DNA of 58,745 bases from DATLSM01 sp035534175. Its GTDB lineage: Bacteria; Actinomycetota; Thermoleophilia; Solirubrobacterales; 70-9. The DNA is taken from assembly GCA_035534175.1 (NCBI GenBank), contig DATLSM010000047.1, positions 1 to 58,745 of the forward strand, given 5' to 3'. The notes under the pieces were generated by a model that was not told the DNA's origin, searched no databases, and saw nothing but the letters and a program-made list of their open reading frames with translations. Of this stretch, positions 9,891 to 18,658 are shown in pieces (position 1 is the stretch's first letter; every line of letters begins with the position of its first letter). Position numbers and translations under genes: made by a program.

Positions 9891-10888
9891 GTGGTCGTCA
9901 CCAGGATCGCCGTCACCAGCACATTGAGGGTCGCCAGGGGCAGCAGCACTTTCCAGCCGAGGCTCATCAGCTGGTCGTAGCGCAGCCGGGGCAGCGTCGC
10001 CCTGACCCAGATGAAGAAGATGACCAGGGTCATCATCTTGGCCAGCATCCAGATCGGTCCCAACCAGTTCGGACCGGGCCCCATCCATCCGCCGAGGAAC
10101 ATCGCGGCGGCGACCCCGGAGACGACGAGGATCTCCATGTACTCGACCAGCAGGAAGCTGCCGAAGCGCATCCCGCCGTACTCGGTCATGAAGCCCTGGA
10201 CCAGTTCCGCGTCGGCCTCCGGCATGTCGAAGGGGGTCCGGTTGGTCTCGGCGAAGCCGGCCAGCATGAAGATCGCGAAGCCGACGATCTGGGGGACGAC
10301 GAACCAGATCTGGCTCTGGGCGCGGACGATGTCGACCAGCGAGAGCGAGCCGCTCATCATGATCACCCCGAGCAGCGCCAGCCCCATCGAGACCTCGTAG
10401 GAGATCAGCTGTGCCGCGCCGCGCATCGCCCCGAGCAGGCTGTATTTCGAGCCCGACGACCAGCCGCCGAGGAGCAGCCCGTAGAAGGCGAGCGAGCCGA
10501 CCGCGAAGAAGTAGAGGATGCCGATCGGGACGTCGATCCCGTAGAGGCCGACGCCGTTCTGCACGTCGCCCCAGGGGATGATCGCCAGGGCGAGGACGCC
10601 GGAGAGGACCGGCAGCAGGGGGCCGAGGATGAACAGGCTGGGGATCGCGTTGGCCGGGCGGAAGGCCTCCTTGGAGAGCAGCTTGCCGACGTCGGCGAGC
10701 GGCTGCAGGATGCCGAAGGGGCCGACCCGGTTGGGGCCGTAGCGGTGCTGGAATCGGCCGATCAGCTTGCGCTCGAGCACCGTCAGCAGGGGCAGGATGG
10801 CGAAGATGATCGCGAAGATCACCAGCGACTTGACGATCATGATCCAGGTGGCTTCGACGTAGTAGGGGTCGGCGATCGGCAGGGTCAT
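9887..10888 (-). CDS. nuoH: NADH-quinone oxidoreductase subunit H
   Basis: Membrane subunit at the junction of the two arms of complex I, forming much of the quinone-binding chamber (333 aa; E. coli 325). Conserved signatures are LERKLIGRFQHRYGPNRVGPFGILQPLADVGKLLSKE near residue 40, EVSMGLALLGVIMMSGSL, and AETNRTPFDMPEADAELVQGF with its acidic cluster. These are NuoH hallmarks. The start overlaps the nuoG stop by 4 bases. Confidence 0.97.
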   Translation of the reverse strand: MTLPIADPYYVEATWIMIVKSLVIFAIIFAILPLLTVLERKLIGRFQHRYGPNRVGPFGILQPLADVGKLLSKEAFRPANAIPSLFILGPLLPVLSGVLALAIIPWGDVQNGVGLYGIDVPIGILYFFAVGSLAFYGLLLGGWSSGSKYSLLGAMRGAAQLISYEVSMGLALLGVIMMSGSLSLVDIVRAQSQIWFVVPQIVGFAIFMLAGFAETNRTPFDMPEADAELVQGFMTEYGGMRFGSFLLVEYMEILVVSGVAAAMFLGGWMGPGPNWLGPIWMLAKMMTLVIFFIWVRATLPRLRYDQLMSLGWKVLLPLATLNVLVTAILVTTT

Positions 10889-13311
10889 GCTCCGACCTCG
10901 CTCAGCTTCTCGATCTCCACGCTCACCGGGCCGCTGTTGAGCAGGGCGTTGGCATTGCCCTCGGCGGTGCCCTCGATCAGGAAGCAGGAACCCCTCCGCA
11001 TCCGCTCGACGATCGCCACCCGGGCGTGGACGCCGCCGCCGCCGTGCCCGACCCTGACCCGATCACCCTGCCTCAGCCCGAGCCGCTCGGCATCAGCTGG
11101 TGCCAGCTCTATCCGCTGGGTCGGTGAGAGGAAGCGCAGCGGTGGGTTCAGCTCGGTGATCGGGCCGGCCCACAGGTCGCGGTAGGTGCCGAGGATCAGG
11201 CCGTCGGCGCCCTCGCTGGGGCGGGAGGCCGCCGCCGGCTCGGTGGCCGGCTCCGGCTCCGCGCTTGGATGGGAGGCCGCCGCCGGATGGTCCTGCCAGC
11301 GGATGCCCCGGCCGCCGATCTCTGAGTCGGTGATCCCGGTGTAGAAGGGAATGGCTTGGGTCAGGGCGGCGAAAGCCGAGGGTTGGGAGGAGACACCGGT
11401 CTCGTGGCCCAGAGCGCTGGACAGCTCCGCTAGCACCTGCCAGTTGGGGCGGACGTCTCCCGGGTGGGAGGCGCTGGGGCGGACCCGCTGCAGGCGGCCG
11501 TCGGGGTGGGTGACCGTGCCGTCTTTCTCGGCGTGGGTCTCGAGCGGGAAGACGACGTCGGCCCTGGCCGCGGTCGCGTTCTCGAACATGGAGAAGGCGA
11601 CGACGAAATCGGCGGCGCCGATCGCCGCGGCCCAGGCGTCGGAGTCGGGGAAATCGCGGATCGGATCCGCGCCGAAGAGCACCAGGGCCTTCATCTCCCC
11701 CGACTCCAGGGCGGCGCGCATCTGCTCGACGCTCCTGCCTTCGGCCGTCTGGGCGAGGCCCGGGCTGGCGTCGGGCAGGCAGCCGGCCTCGCGCAGTCCG
11801 CGGGCGTTGGCAACCTCGGGGATCTCGAGCAGGCCGGAGCCATCCCTGCCGGCCAGCTCGAGCGCCGAGGCGAGATCGAGGAGAGCGGTCACGGCTCCCT
11901 CGCCCGCGCGGGCGATCCGCTCGCCCCAGACGACGACGACGCTCCCTGCCTGACGAAGGACATCCGCCACCTCCGAGGCGGGGCCGTCCTCGCCCGGTGG
12001 GCGCCTCAGGTGCCCGGCCAGCTCGGAGAGGAAGGCGGTGACCCCGCCCGGCGCGTAGCGGGCGAGCGCCTCGGCACCGCCGTCAAGGGCGGTGGGGCGC
12101 TCGGTGGCGACGGCCAGCCTGGCGCCGTTTCGGCGGATCGCCTTGCGGATGCGGAGGTCGAGGATCGGCGAGCTGTGCAGCGGGTCGGTGCCAAGGAGCA
12201 GGATCGCCTCGGCGCCGTCGATGTCTCCCACCCGGGCCGAGAGGTCGGGCTGGGAGAGCCGCACCAGCGCGTGGCGGGAGGGGCCGGGCGCGCGGCGGGA
12301 CTCGACGTGCGCCGAGCCGAGCGCCTGGCGCATGATGCGCTGGAGCAGATAGCCCTCCTCGTTGGAGGCGTCGCCGAGGATCGCCGCGGTCGCCGCGCCG
12401 CCGGCCCGCAGGCCCCCGGCTGCGGCGGCGATCGCCGTCTGCCAGTCGGTCCGGGCCCCGCCCTTTAGCCGCGGCCCGCCGATCCGCTCCTTGGCCCCGA
12501 ACATCTCGAAGCCGTAGCGGCCGCGGTCGCAGAGCCAGCCGTCGTCGACCTCGGCGTTGTCGCGGCCCAGCACCCGCTTGACCTGCTCGTCGCGGACGGT
12601 GAAGCTGACGTTGCACTGGCTAGGGCACAGGGTGCAGACCGAGCCGGCCTGCTCGATGTCCCAGGGCCGCGCGCGGAAGCGGTAGGTGTAGCTGGTCAGC
12701 GCCCCGACCGGGCACAGCTCGGTGATGTTGCCCTGGAAGGGGTCGATGTAGGGGCGGTCGTCGAAGGTGCCGACGAAGGAGCGATCGCCGCGCTCCAGCA
12801 GCTGCAGCTGGGCGTCTTCGGAGACCTCCTGGCTGAAGCGTACGCAGCGGTAGCAGAGGATGCAGCGCTCGCGATCGATTGCCACCAGCGGCGAGAGCTC
12901 GACCGGCTTCTGAAAGTGGCGCTTGGGGTCGGTGAAGCGGCTCCTGCCCGGCCCCCAGCCGATCGAGATGTCCTGCAGCGGGCACTCGCCGCCCTTGTCG
13001 CAGACGGGGCAGTCGAGCGGGTGGTTCACGAGCAGGAACTCGACCACGGCGCTCTGTGCGTGCTTGACCTGGTCGGTCATCGTGTGCACGACCATCCCGT
13101 CGCGGACCGGGGTCGAGCAGGAGGTCTGCAGTTTCGGCATCCCCTCGACCTCGACCAGGCACATGCGACAGGCGCCGACGGGGTCACCGAGCTTTGGCTC
13201 ATAGCAGAAGACCGGAATCTCAACGTCGCCCCGCCGGGCCGCGTCGTAGAGCATCTCGCCCTCGCTGGCGGAGACCTCGCGCCCGTCGATGATCAGGGTT
13301 ATCTCACCCAT
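10885..13311 (-). CDS. nuoG: NADH-quinone oxidoreductase subunit G
   Basis: Iron-sulfur subunit of the electron-input arm (808 aa). The N-terminal ferredoxin-like 2Fe-2S domain binds through CYEPKLGDPVGACRMC and CSTP. The His-Cys N5 region is HPLDCPVCDKGGECPLQD. A 4Fe-4S pair follows (CILCYRCVRFSQE, ...ELCPVGAL). At about residue 227 there is an additional CxxCxxxCx27C motif (CTLCPSQC...WLC), which in E. coli and Thermus binds the off-path cluster N7. The rest is a molybdopterin oxidoreductase-like fold without cofactor motifs, ending in a beta-barrel tail. It is separated from nuoF by 93 bases, the largest gap in the operon. Confidence 0.96.
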   Translation of the reverse strand: MGEITLIIDGREVSASEGEMLYDAARRGDVEIPVFCYEPKLGDPVGACRMCLVEVEGMPKLQTSCSTPVRDGMVVHTMTDQVKHAQSAVVEFLLVNHPLDCPVCDKGGECPLQDISIGWGPGRSRFTDPKRHFQKPVELSPLVAIDRERCILCYRCVRFSQEVSEDAQLQLLERGDRSFVGTFDDRPYIDPFQGNITELCPVGALTSYTYRFRARPWDIEQAGSVCTLCPSQCNVSFTVRDEQVKRVLGRDNAEVDDGWLCDRGRYGFEMFGAKERIGGPRLKGGARTDWQTAIAAAAGGLRAGGAATAAILGDASNEEGYLLQRIMRQALGSAHVESRRAPGPSRHALVRLSQPDLSARVGDIDGAEAILLLGTDPLHSSPILDLRIRKAIRRNGARLAVATERPTALDGGAEALARYAPGGVTAFLSELAGHLRRPPGEDGPASEVADVLRQAGSVVVVWGERIARAGEGAVTALLDLASALELAGRDGSGLLEIPEVANARGLREAGCLPDASPGLAQTAEGRSVEQMRAALESGEMKALVLFGADPIRDFPDSDAWAAAIGAADFVVAFSMFENATAARADVVFPLETHAEKDGTVTHPDGRLQRVRPSASHPGDVRPNWQVLAELSSALGHETGVSSQPSAFAALTQAIPFYTGITDSEIGGRGIRWQDHPAAASHPSAEPEPATEPAAASRPSEGADGLILGTYRDLWAGPITELNPPLRFLSPTQRIELAPADAERLGLRQGDRVRVGHGGGGVHARVAIVERMRRGSCFLIEGTAEGNANALLNSGPVSVEIEKLSEVGA

Positions 13312-13404
13312 TCGCGCTCCTTCGCTTTGGCCCGCGCGCGCTTATCGCAACCGGCGCCATCGCCCGCTCCGGTCGCCGGCGATGGCCAGCGGTCACCCGG
13401 TCTC

Positions 13405-14682
13405 TCATGCCTCGACCATCTCGGGCTGGCCCGCCGCGGCCATTACCTGCTCGAACTCGGCTCTGAACTTCTTCACCATCGCCGCGACCGGCATGGCCAT
13501 CGAGTCACCGAGCACGCAGAGGCAGTGACCGATGATGTTCTCCTGGACCGAGGTGACGATGTCGAGGTCCATCGGGGTCGCCTCGCCCCGGACCACTCGC
13601 TCCAGCATCTTCACCGTCCAGTTGGTTCCCTCCCGGCACGGCGTGCACTTGCCGCAGGACTCGTGGTGGTAGAAGCGCGCTGTGCGCAGCGCCATGTGCG
13701 GGATCGAGACGCTGTCGTCGGCGATGATGATCGATCCCGAGCCCAGCATCGATCCCGCCGCCGCCATCGCCTCGAAGCTGTAGGGGAGGTCGAGCCCCTC
13801 CTCGGCGGTCAGCACCGGAGAGGAGGACCCACCGGGGAAGAAGGCCTTCACCTCTCGCCCCTCCTGCGGACCGCCCGCCAGCTCATAGATCAGCTCCCGC
13901 GTCGGCACCCCGAGCTCGACCTCGTAGTTGCCGGGCCGGCGAACGCCACCGGAGATCGAGACCACCTTCGTCCCCGGTGACTGCTCGGTGCCGAAGCCGC
14001 GGAACCATTGCGCCCCGTTGGCGATGATCCCCGGCACGTTGGAGAGCGTCTCCACGTTGTTGATCAGAGTCGGTCCTCCGTAGAGGCCCTGGACCGCCGG
14101 GAAGGGTGGCTTCAGCCGCGGGTTGCCGCGCTTGCCCTCCAGCGCGTCGAGCAGCGCCGTCTCCTCGCCGCAGATGTAGGCGCCGGCGCCGCGGTGGACG
14201 ACCAGCTCCAGATCGCGATGGGTGCCGAGGATGTCCCTCCCCAGGTAGCCGGCCTCGTAGGCCTCCCCCACCGCGGCCTCGAGGATGTCGGCCTGCAGGT
14301 CGTACTCGCCGCGGATGAAGATGAAGGCCTGGCCGGCGCCGGCGGCGAGGGCGGCGATCGCGATCCCCTCGATCAGCTGATGAGGGTTGCGCTGCATCAG
14401 CTCGCGGTCCTTGAAGGCCCCGGGCTCGGACTCGTCCGCGTTGCAGCAGAGGTACTTGTCCATCTCCCCGCGGGGGAGGAAGGAGGCCTTTTTCCCCATC
14501 GAGAAGCCGGCCCCGCCGCGTCCCCGCAGACCCGAGTCCTCCAGCTCCTTCAGCACCTCGTCGGCCTCCATCTTCCGGTAGGCCTTGGCCAGAGCCGAGT
14601 ACCCGCCGTAGCCCCTGTAGCCAGCGATCGTGCGCAGCTGGGGGTCTTCGGCGTGCTTTAGCAGGACCCGCGTCTCAGGCAT
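13405..14682 (-). CDS. nuoF: NADH-quinone oxidoreductase subunit F
   Basis: NADH- and FMN-binding subunit of complex I (425 aa), where hydride enters. Visible are the FMN/NADH glycine loop GLRGRGGAGFSMGKK (about residue 51), CNADESEPGAFKDRELM, and GAGAYICGEETALL. The N3 4Fe-4S ligands are in ESCGKCTPCREGTNW with the distal Cys in GHCLCVLGD. The start overlaps the nuoE stop by 8 bases. It forms a 2Fe-2S/FMN module with NuoE. Confidence 0.97.
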   Translation of the reverse strand: MPETRVLLKHAEDPQLRTIAGYRGYGGYSALAKAYRKMEADEVLKELEDSGLRGRGGAGFSMGKKASFLPRGEMDKYLCCNADESEPGAFKDRELMQRNPHQLIEGIAIAALAAGAGQAFIFIRGEYDLQADILEAAVGEAYEAGYLGRDILGTHRDLELVVHRGAGAYICGEETALLDALEGKRGNPRLKPPFPAVQGLYGGPTLINNVETLSNVPGIIANGAQWFRGFGTEQSPGTKVVSISGGVRRPGNYEVELGVPTRELIYELAGGPQEGREVKAFFPGGSSSPVLTAEEGLDLPYSFEAMAAAGSMLGSGSIIIADDSVSIPHMALRTARFYHHESCGKCTPCREGTNWTVKMLERVVRGEATPMDLDIVTSVQENIIGHCLCVLGDSMAMPVAAMVKKFRAEFEQVMAAAGQPEMVEA

Positions 14683-15295
14683 CGGCCCCCCCCGGCAGCG
14701 GCCGAGCGGCGAGCGCCTTGTGCGGCAGCGGATCGGCGCCCGAGCGCAGTTGCTCGAGCGCGATCGCGGCGTCGGCCTCCTCCAGCGGGCCGAAGTAGCG
14801 CTCGTCGATGGAGGCCATCGGGGCGATGTCGCATGCCCCCAGGCACTCGAACCCGGTTACGAAGACGTCCTCTCCTGCGGCCGCCGCCTGGAAGGCCTCG
14901 AGCAGCCCGTCGCCTCCCCGCATCCAGCAGCTGATGTTGGTGCAAACGGCGACTCTGTGAGTCCCGACCTGCTGGGTATGAAGCAGGTCGTAGAAGCTGG
15001 CCACCGACTCCAGGTAGGCCGGCGTCACGCGCATCACCGCGGCCGCCTGCCGGATCCCCTCCGGAGTGCACCAGCCGTAGCGTTTCTGCACCGCCCACAG
15101 AGCGGGGATCGACGCCGAGTGACGATCCGGATAGCGAGACATCAGGGTCTCGATGTGCTCGCGCAGCTCGGGCGGGCAGTCCACCTCGTGCAGTTCAGGG
15201 ATCGGCGCGGGTGCCCGATCCGGCACCCGCCCCTCGGTCAGAGCGGGATCGAGAGGAAGCTCAGTCAAAGCTTCTACCCCGACGACGGGAGCCAC
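14675..15295 (-). CDS. nuoE: NADH-quinone oxidoreductase subunit E
   Basis: Thioredoxin-fold 2Fe-2S (N1a) subunit of complex I (up to 206 aa; E. coli 166). The cluster ligands appear as CTNISC followed about 35 residues later by CLGAC (VCTNISCWMRGG ... GFECLGACDIAP). The upstream helical part has the family run YPDRHSASIPALWAVQKRYGW. The first 30-40 residues are Pro/Ala-rich and poorly conserved. The GTG at 15295 gives the longest form, but a start some residues downstream is possible. Overlaps nuoF. Confidence 0.94.
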   Translation of the reverse strand: MAPVVGVEALTELPLDPALTEGRVPDRAPAPIPELHEVDCPPELREHIETLMSRYPDRHSASIPALWAVQKRYGWCTPEGIRQAAAVMRVTPAYLESVASFYDLLHTQQVGTHRVAVCTNISCWMRGGDGLLEAFQAAAAGEDVFVTGFECLGACDIAPMASIDERYFGPLEEADAAIALEQLRSGADPLPHKALAARPLPGGADA

Positions 15296-15319
15296 CGGCG
15301 GTGCGCACGATCGTTGGTC

Positions 15320-16513
15320 TCATCGATCGACCCCCCCGAGGATCGGGTCCAGCATTCCCAGGCTGGCGATCATGTCGGCGACGTAGCCCCCGACCGACAT
15401 GTCCCGGAAGGCCTGGAGATTGACGAAAGACGGGTCGCGGAAGTGCACCCGTGCCGGCTTCGCCGAGCCGTCGGCGAGGAGGAAGCAGCCCAGCTCGCCC
15501 CGCGGCGACTCGATCGAGTAGTAGATCTCGCCTGGCCCAACCCGATAGCCCTCGGTGACCAGCTTGAAGTGGTGGATCAGGGACTCCATCGAGACCGGCA
15601 GCTCCGAGCGCGGCGGCAGCACGTACTTGCGGTCGTCGGCGATGTAGGGGCCCTCCGGCAGCCCGTCGAGCGCCTGCTCGACGATTCGCACCGACTCGAC
15701 CATCTCCGCAAGCCGCACCCGGTAGCGGTCGTACCCGTCGCCGACCGTGCCCACCGGGATTTTGAAGTCCATCTCCGGGTAGGCGAGGTAGTCGAAGACC
15801 TTGCGCAGGTCCCAGGGCTCGCCGGCGGCTCGCAGCAGCGGCCCGGTGACCCCCAGCTCCAGCAGCCGCTCGCGCGAGACGATGCCGATGCCCTTGGTCC
15901 GCGAGAGGAAGATCTCGTTGCGATCGAGCAGCGCCTCGTACTGTTCCACCCGCACCGGCATCTCGGCGATGAACTCGCGCAGCTTCGCCTCGAATCCGAG
16001 CGGGATGTCCTCGATCACCCCGCCGACCTGGAAGTAACGGGTGTGCATCCGCTGCCCGGTCGCCATTTCGAACAGGTCGAGGATCCGGTCGCGCTCGCGG
16101 AAGCAGTACCAGAGCATCGAGATCGCGCCGAGGTCCAGGGCGGTCGTCCCCAGCCAGACCAGGTGGGAGTGGATCCGGTTCAACTCCAGGAAGATCGTGC
16201 GCAGGTAGCGGGCCCGGGGCGGGATCTCGAGCTCGACCAGCCGCTCGACCGCGCCGCAGAAGGCCTCCATCTGGAAGAAATAGGAGACGTAGTCCATCCG
16301 CTCGACGAAGGGGATCACCTTCCAGTAGCTCTGGTTCTCACAGGACTTTTCGATTCCTGTGTGGACGTATCCGACCACCGGCTTCACCTCCCGCACGACC
16401 TCGCCTTCGAGGTCCACGATCAGTCGCAGCACACCGTGCGTCGCCGGGTGGTGGGGGCCGATGTTGACAGTCATCACCTCGGTCGTGATGTCCTCGGCCA
16501 GGGTCTCAACCAT
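15320..16513 (-). CDS. nuoD: NADH-quinone oxidoreductase subunit D
   Basis: 49-kDa-type subunit forming the quinone-binding site with NuoB (397 aa). Motifs are VNIGPHHPATHGVLRLIVDLEGE at the N-terminus (the quinone-coordinating His lies in the GPHHPATHG loop), GYVHTGIEKSCENQSYWK, ERMDYVSYF, and the terminal LGMLDPILGGVDR. Members evolved from NiFe hydrogenase large subunits but lack the Ni ligands. The ATG at 16513 overlaps nuoC by 8 bases. Confidence 0.97.
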   Translation of the reverse strand: MVETLAEDITTEVMTVNIGPHHPATHGVLRLIVDLEGEVVREVKPVVGYVHTGIEKSCENQSYWKVIPFVERMDYVSYFFQMEAFCGAVERLVELEIPPRARYLRTIFLELNRIHSHLVWLGTTALDLGAISMLWYCFRERDRILDLFEMATGQRMHTRYFQVGGVIEDIPLGFEAKLREFIAEMPVRVEQYEALLDRNEIFLSRTKGIGIVSRERLLELGVTGPLLRAAGEPWDLRKVFDYLAYPEMDFKIPVGTVGDGYDRYRVRLAEMVESVRIVEQALDGLPEGPYIADDRKYVLPPRSELPVSMESLIHHFKLVTEGYRVGPGEIYYSIESPRGELGCFLLADGSAKPARVHFRDPSFVNLQAFRDMSVGGYVADMIASLGMLDPILGGVDR

Positions 16514-17024
16514 CGGCGTGCTCGTTGTAGGTGAAGGTCACGGGCTCACCGCCAAGGGGAAAGTCGCGGCGCTGGGGCCAGCCGACGTAGTCATCGGGGA
16601 GGAGGATCCGGGTCAGTTCGGGATGGCCGCGAAAGACGATGCCGAAGAAGTCAAACGCCTCCCGCTCCTGGAACTCCGCGGTGGGGAACAGCTCGACACA
16701 GGAGTCGATCTGCGGAAGCTCACCGGACGGTGGATCTCCCAACATCGCCTTGACCCGGATGCGCTCAGCTCGGTTGCGGTTCAGCAGCTCGTAGTGAATT
16801 CCGAAGCGCGGCTCGGCGGGCAGGTAGTCCGCCGCGTGCAGGCTGGAGAGGAAGCGATAACCATGACCAGGCGCGTCGCGCAGCCAGCTCAGCACCTCGA
16901 GCAGTTGCCCGGGTTCGACGATCAGCGCCGCCTGGTCGCGGTCAAAGCTGGTCTCGAGGACGGCGCCGGGGTGGTCCCCTTCGATCTCCCCCCGGATCAG
17001 CTCGAGCCCGGGAGCGTCAGGCAC
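16506..17024 (-). CDS. nuoC: NADH-quinone oxidoreductase subunit C
   Basis: 30-kDa-type scaffold subunit of the peripheral arm (172 aa). Diagnostic parts are the LSSLHAADYLP strand, HYELLNRNRAERIRVKAM, and the C-terminal ERE.FDFFGIVFRGHPELTRILLPDDYVGWPQRRDFPL region (signature ExxxxDxxGxxFxGHPxLxRIL). The frame continues upstream inside nuoB. The GTG at 17022-17024 is chosen because it has GGGAG 7 bases upstream and overlaps the nuoB stop by 8 bases. It is a separate gene, not fused to nuoD as in E. coli. Confidence 0.95.
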   Translation of the reverse strand: MPDAPGLELIRGEIEGDHPGAVLETSFDRDQAALIVEPGQLLEVLSWLRDAPGHGYRFLSSLHAADYLPAEPRFGIHYELLNRNRAERIRVKAMLGDPPSGELPQIDSCVELFPTAEFQEREAFDFFGIVFRGHPELTRILLPDDYVGWPQRRDFPLGGEPVTFTYNEHADG

Positions 17025-17664
17025 GGACCAGCTCCCGGGTGGCTTCGTAGGCCGCCGCCTCCGCCGAATTCGGGGCGCTGCGCGGCCCGCCCCTCGCCCA
17101 CTCCTCGGTGCCGACCGCGTTGTATCGCTGCCGCCAGCCCGGGTCGGGATTGCCCTGAATCTTTCGCTGCAGCTTGATGAAGCCGTAGAGCACCGCCTCG
17201 GGGCGGGGTGGGCAGCCGGGAATGTGCAGGTCGATTGGCATGAACTTGTCCGCCCCCTGGACAACGGCGTAGTTGGAGAACATGCCGCCGCTGGAAGAGC
17301 AGGCGCCCATCGAGATCGCCCACTTGGGCTCCAGCATCTGGTCGTAGAGGCGCCGCACGACCGGCGCCATCTTGATCGAGACCCGGCCCGAGAGGATGAT
17401 GAAGTCGGCCTGGCGGGGTGAGGCGCGCAGCGCCTCGGCGCCGAAGCGGGCGAGGTCATAGCGCGCGGTCACCAGCGAGATCGGCGCCTCGATCGCGCAG
17501 CAGGCGAGGCCGAAGGTGAGCGGGAACATCGAGTTTGACCGCGCCCAGTTGAGCAGCTTGTCGAAGTTGGTCGTCACGACCTGTTCGGCGACGTAGCGCT
17601 CAAGCTCCTCTCCCTCCAGGTCGCCGCGCAGCATGTCGCGCGCTCGCAGCTGTCGCGACCGCAT
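17017..17664 (-). CDS. nuoB: NADH-quinone oxidoreductase subunit B
   Basis: PSST-type subunit carrying terminal cluster N2 next to the quinone site (215 aa). It has the tandem cysteines GLACCAIE (about residue 54) and the later ligands in GACSSSGGMF and PGCPPRPEAVL. The ATG at 17664 is taken as start; an in-frame TTG at 17685 overlapping the nuoA stop is an alternative. The GGAGG that ends nuoA lies about 14 bases upstream of the ATG, somewhat far. The C-terminal Ala-rich tail is variable. Confidence 0.95.
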   Translation of the reverse strand: MRSRQLRARDMLRGDLEGEELERYVAEQVVTTNFDKLLNWARSNSMFPLTFGLACCAIEAPISLVTARYDLARFGAEALRASPRQADFIILSGRVSIKMAPVVRRLYDQMLEPKWAISMGACSSSGGMFSNYAVVQGADKFMPIDLHIPGCPPRPEAVLYGFIKLQRKIQGNPDPGWRQRYNAVGTEEWARGGPRSAPNSAEAAAYEATRELVRA

Positions 17665-17675
17665 CGTCTGGCGCT

Positions 17676-18053
17676 CTACCTCCAATCCAGGGCCCCCTTG
17701 CGCCAGACATAGACGAAGGCGACCAGCAGCAAAACGACGAAGGTGATCAACTCGCCGAGGACGAAGACGCTGCTCGCCCGCCGCAGGATCACGCCGACCG
17801 GGTAGAGGAAGACCACCTCGATGTCAAAGAGGATGAAAAGCATCGCCACGAGGTAGAAGCTGACGCCGAAGCGAAAGCCCCGCACCGCCTCGACCGGGAT
17901 GCCCGACTCGTAGGGCTCGGCCTGGCGAACGCTGGCCGCCGTCGGGCGCTTCGGGCGCTTCGGGCCGATCGCGTGGTTGAGCATCGCGAAGGCGGTGCCC
18001 ACGACGAGGCCGAGACCGGCAAAGACGAGAATCGGGAGGTAGCTCTTCAGCAC
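17676..18053 (-). CDS. nuoA: NADH-quinone oxidoreductase subunit A
   Basis: Three-helix membrane subunit of complex I (125 aa). It begins SYLPILVFAGLGLVVGTAF and contains the conserved loop RQAEPYESGIPVEAVRGFRFGVSFYLVAMLFILFDIEVVFLYP, in which the YESG and FDIEVVFLYPW-like motifs are diagnostic. The GTG at 18051-18053 is preferred. A longer frame would start with a GTG at 18128, but that lies upstream of the probable -10 element at 18108-18113. First gene of the operon; its last codons contain the GGAGG ahead of nuoB. Confidence 0.9.
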   Translation of the reverse strand: MLKSYLPILVFAGLGLVVGTAFAMLNHAIGPKRPKRPTAASVRQAEPYESGIPVEAVRGFRFGVSFYLVAMLFILFDIEVVFLYPVGVILRRASSVFVLGELITFVVLLLVAFVYVWRKGALDWR

Positions 18054-18107
18054 TGGAATCTGGTTGGCCGGGCGGCTCGCGCGGCGCCCTCGCCGCCCGC
18101 AGCCGCT

Positions 18108-18135
18108 GTTATACACCCTTTGTGACACATTGCCA
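18108..18135 (-). promoter_or_regulatory. Probable sigma70-type promoter of the nuo operon
   Basis: On the minus strand a TGGCAA (18130-18135) and a TATAAC (18108-18113) are separated by 16 bases. This is close to the bacterial consensus TTGACA/TATAAT, and sits in the only sizeable gap upstream of nuoA. Transcription would start near 18101 and give a leader of roughly 45-50 bases before the GTG of nuoA at 18053. Assigned by eye, with no experimental support. Confidence 0.5.
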
Positions 18136-18190
18136 CATAGTGCTTTTCCGCATCAGTAAGCGGAATTCCGACCACTTCGGGAGGATTTAG

Positions 18191-18616
18191 TTGGTCGCGG
18201 CCCACGTCGTCGTCGGCTCCGTCCTGATCCTCCTCAACCTGGTCGCGGGATCCGTCGGCGCCATCGCCTGGTACCGCCACCGAGCCTCAATGCCCTTCTG
18301 GTACCTGCTGCGCGCCGCCCAGGCCTCGGTCTTCCTCCAGGCGATGCTCGGCGGCCTGCTCGTCTTCACCAGCCACAAGCCGGGCGAAAGCCTCCACTAC
18401 CTCTACGGCATCCTCACCCTCGTCGTCTCCCTCCTCGCCGAGGGCGCCCGCAGCGGGGCGGCGCAGCGCGAGCTCGGCGACGTGGACTTCGAAGCCCTCC
18501 CCGCCGAGACGCAGGAATCGCTGGCCCTGGCCATCGTGCGCCGCGAGATGGGCATCATGGCCGTCAGCTGCGGCGTCATCTTCTTTCTCGCCCTCCGCGC
18601 CGCGAGCACCGGCTAG
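18191..18616 (+). CDS. Conserved hypothetical four-helix membrane protein
   Basis: A 141-aa protein with four predicted membrane helices (about residues 3-27, 40-62, 70-84 and 120-137). A charged loop between helices 3 and 4 (ARSGAAQRELGDVDFEALP) is probably cytoplasmic. It starts at a TTG with GGGAGGA 7 bases upstream, which decides the start. It is divergent from nuoA across a 137-base shared regulatory gap. No catalytic motif and no named family recognised; its position beside nuo could mean co-regulation, but that is inference. Confidence 0.65.
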   Translation: MVAAHVVVGSVLILLNLVAGSVGAIAWYRHRASMPFWYLLRAAQASVFLQAMLGGLLVFTSHKPGESLHYLYGILTLVVSLLAEGARSGAAQRELGDVDFEALPAETQESLALAIVRREMGIMAVSCGVIFFLALRAASTG

Positions 18617-18658
18617 CCGCAGGTGGGCGCGGGGGAGCGGCTGGCGGCGGCTCGGCCC

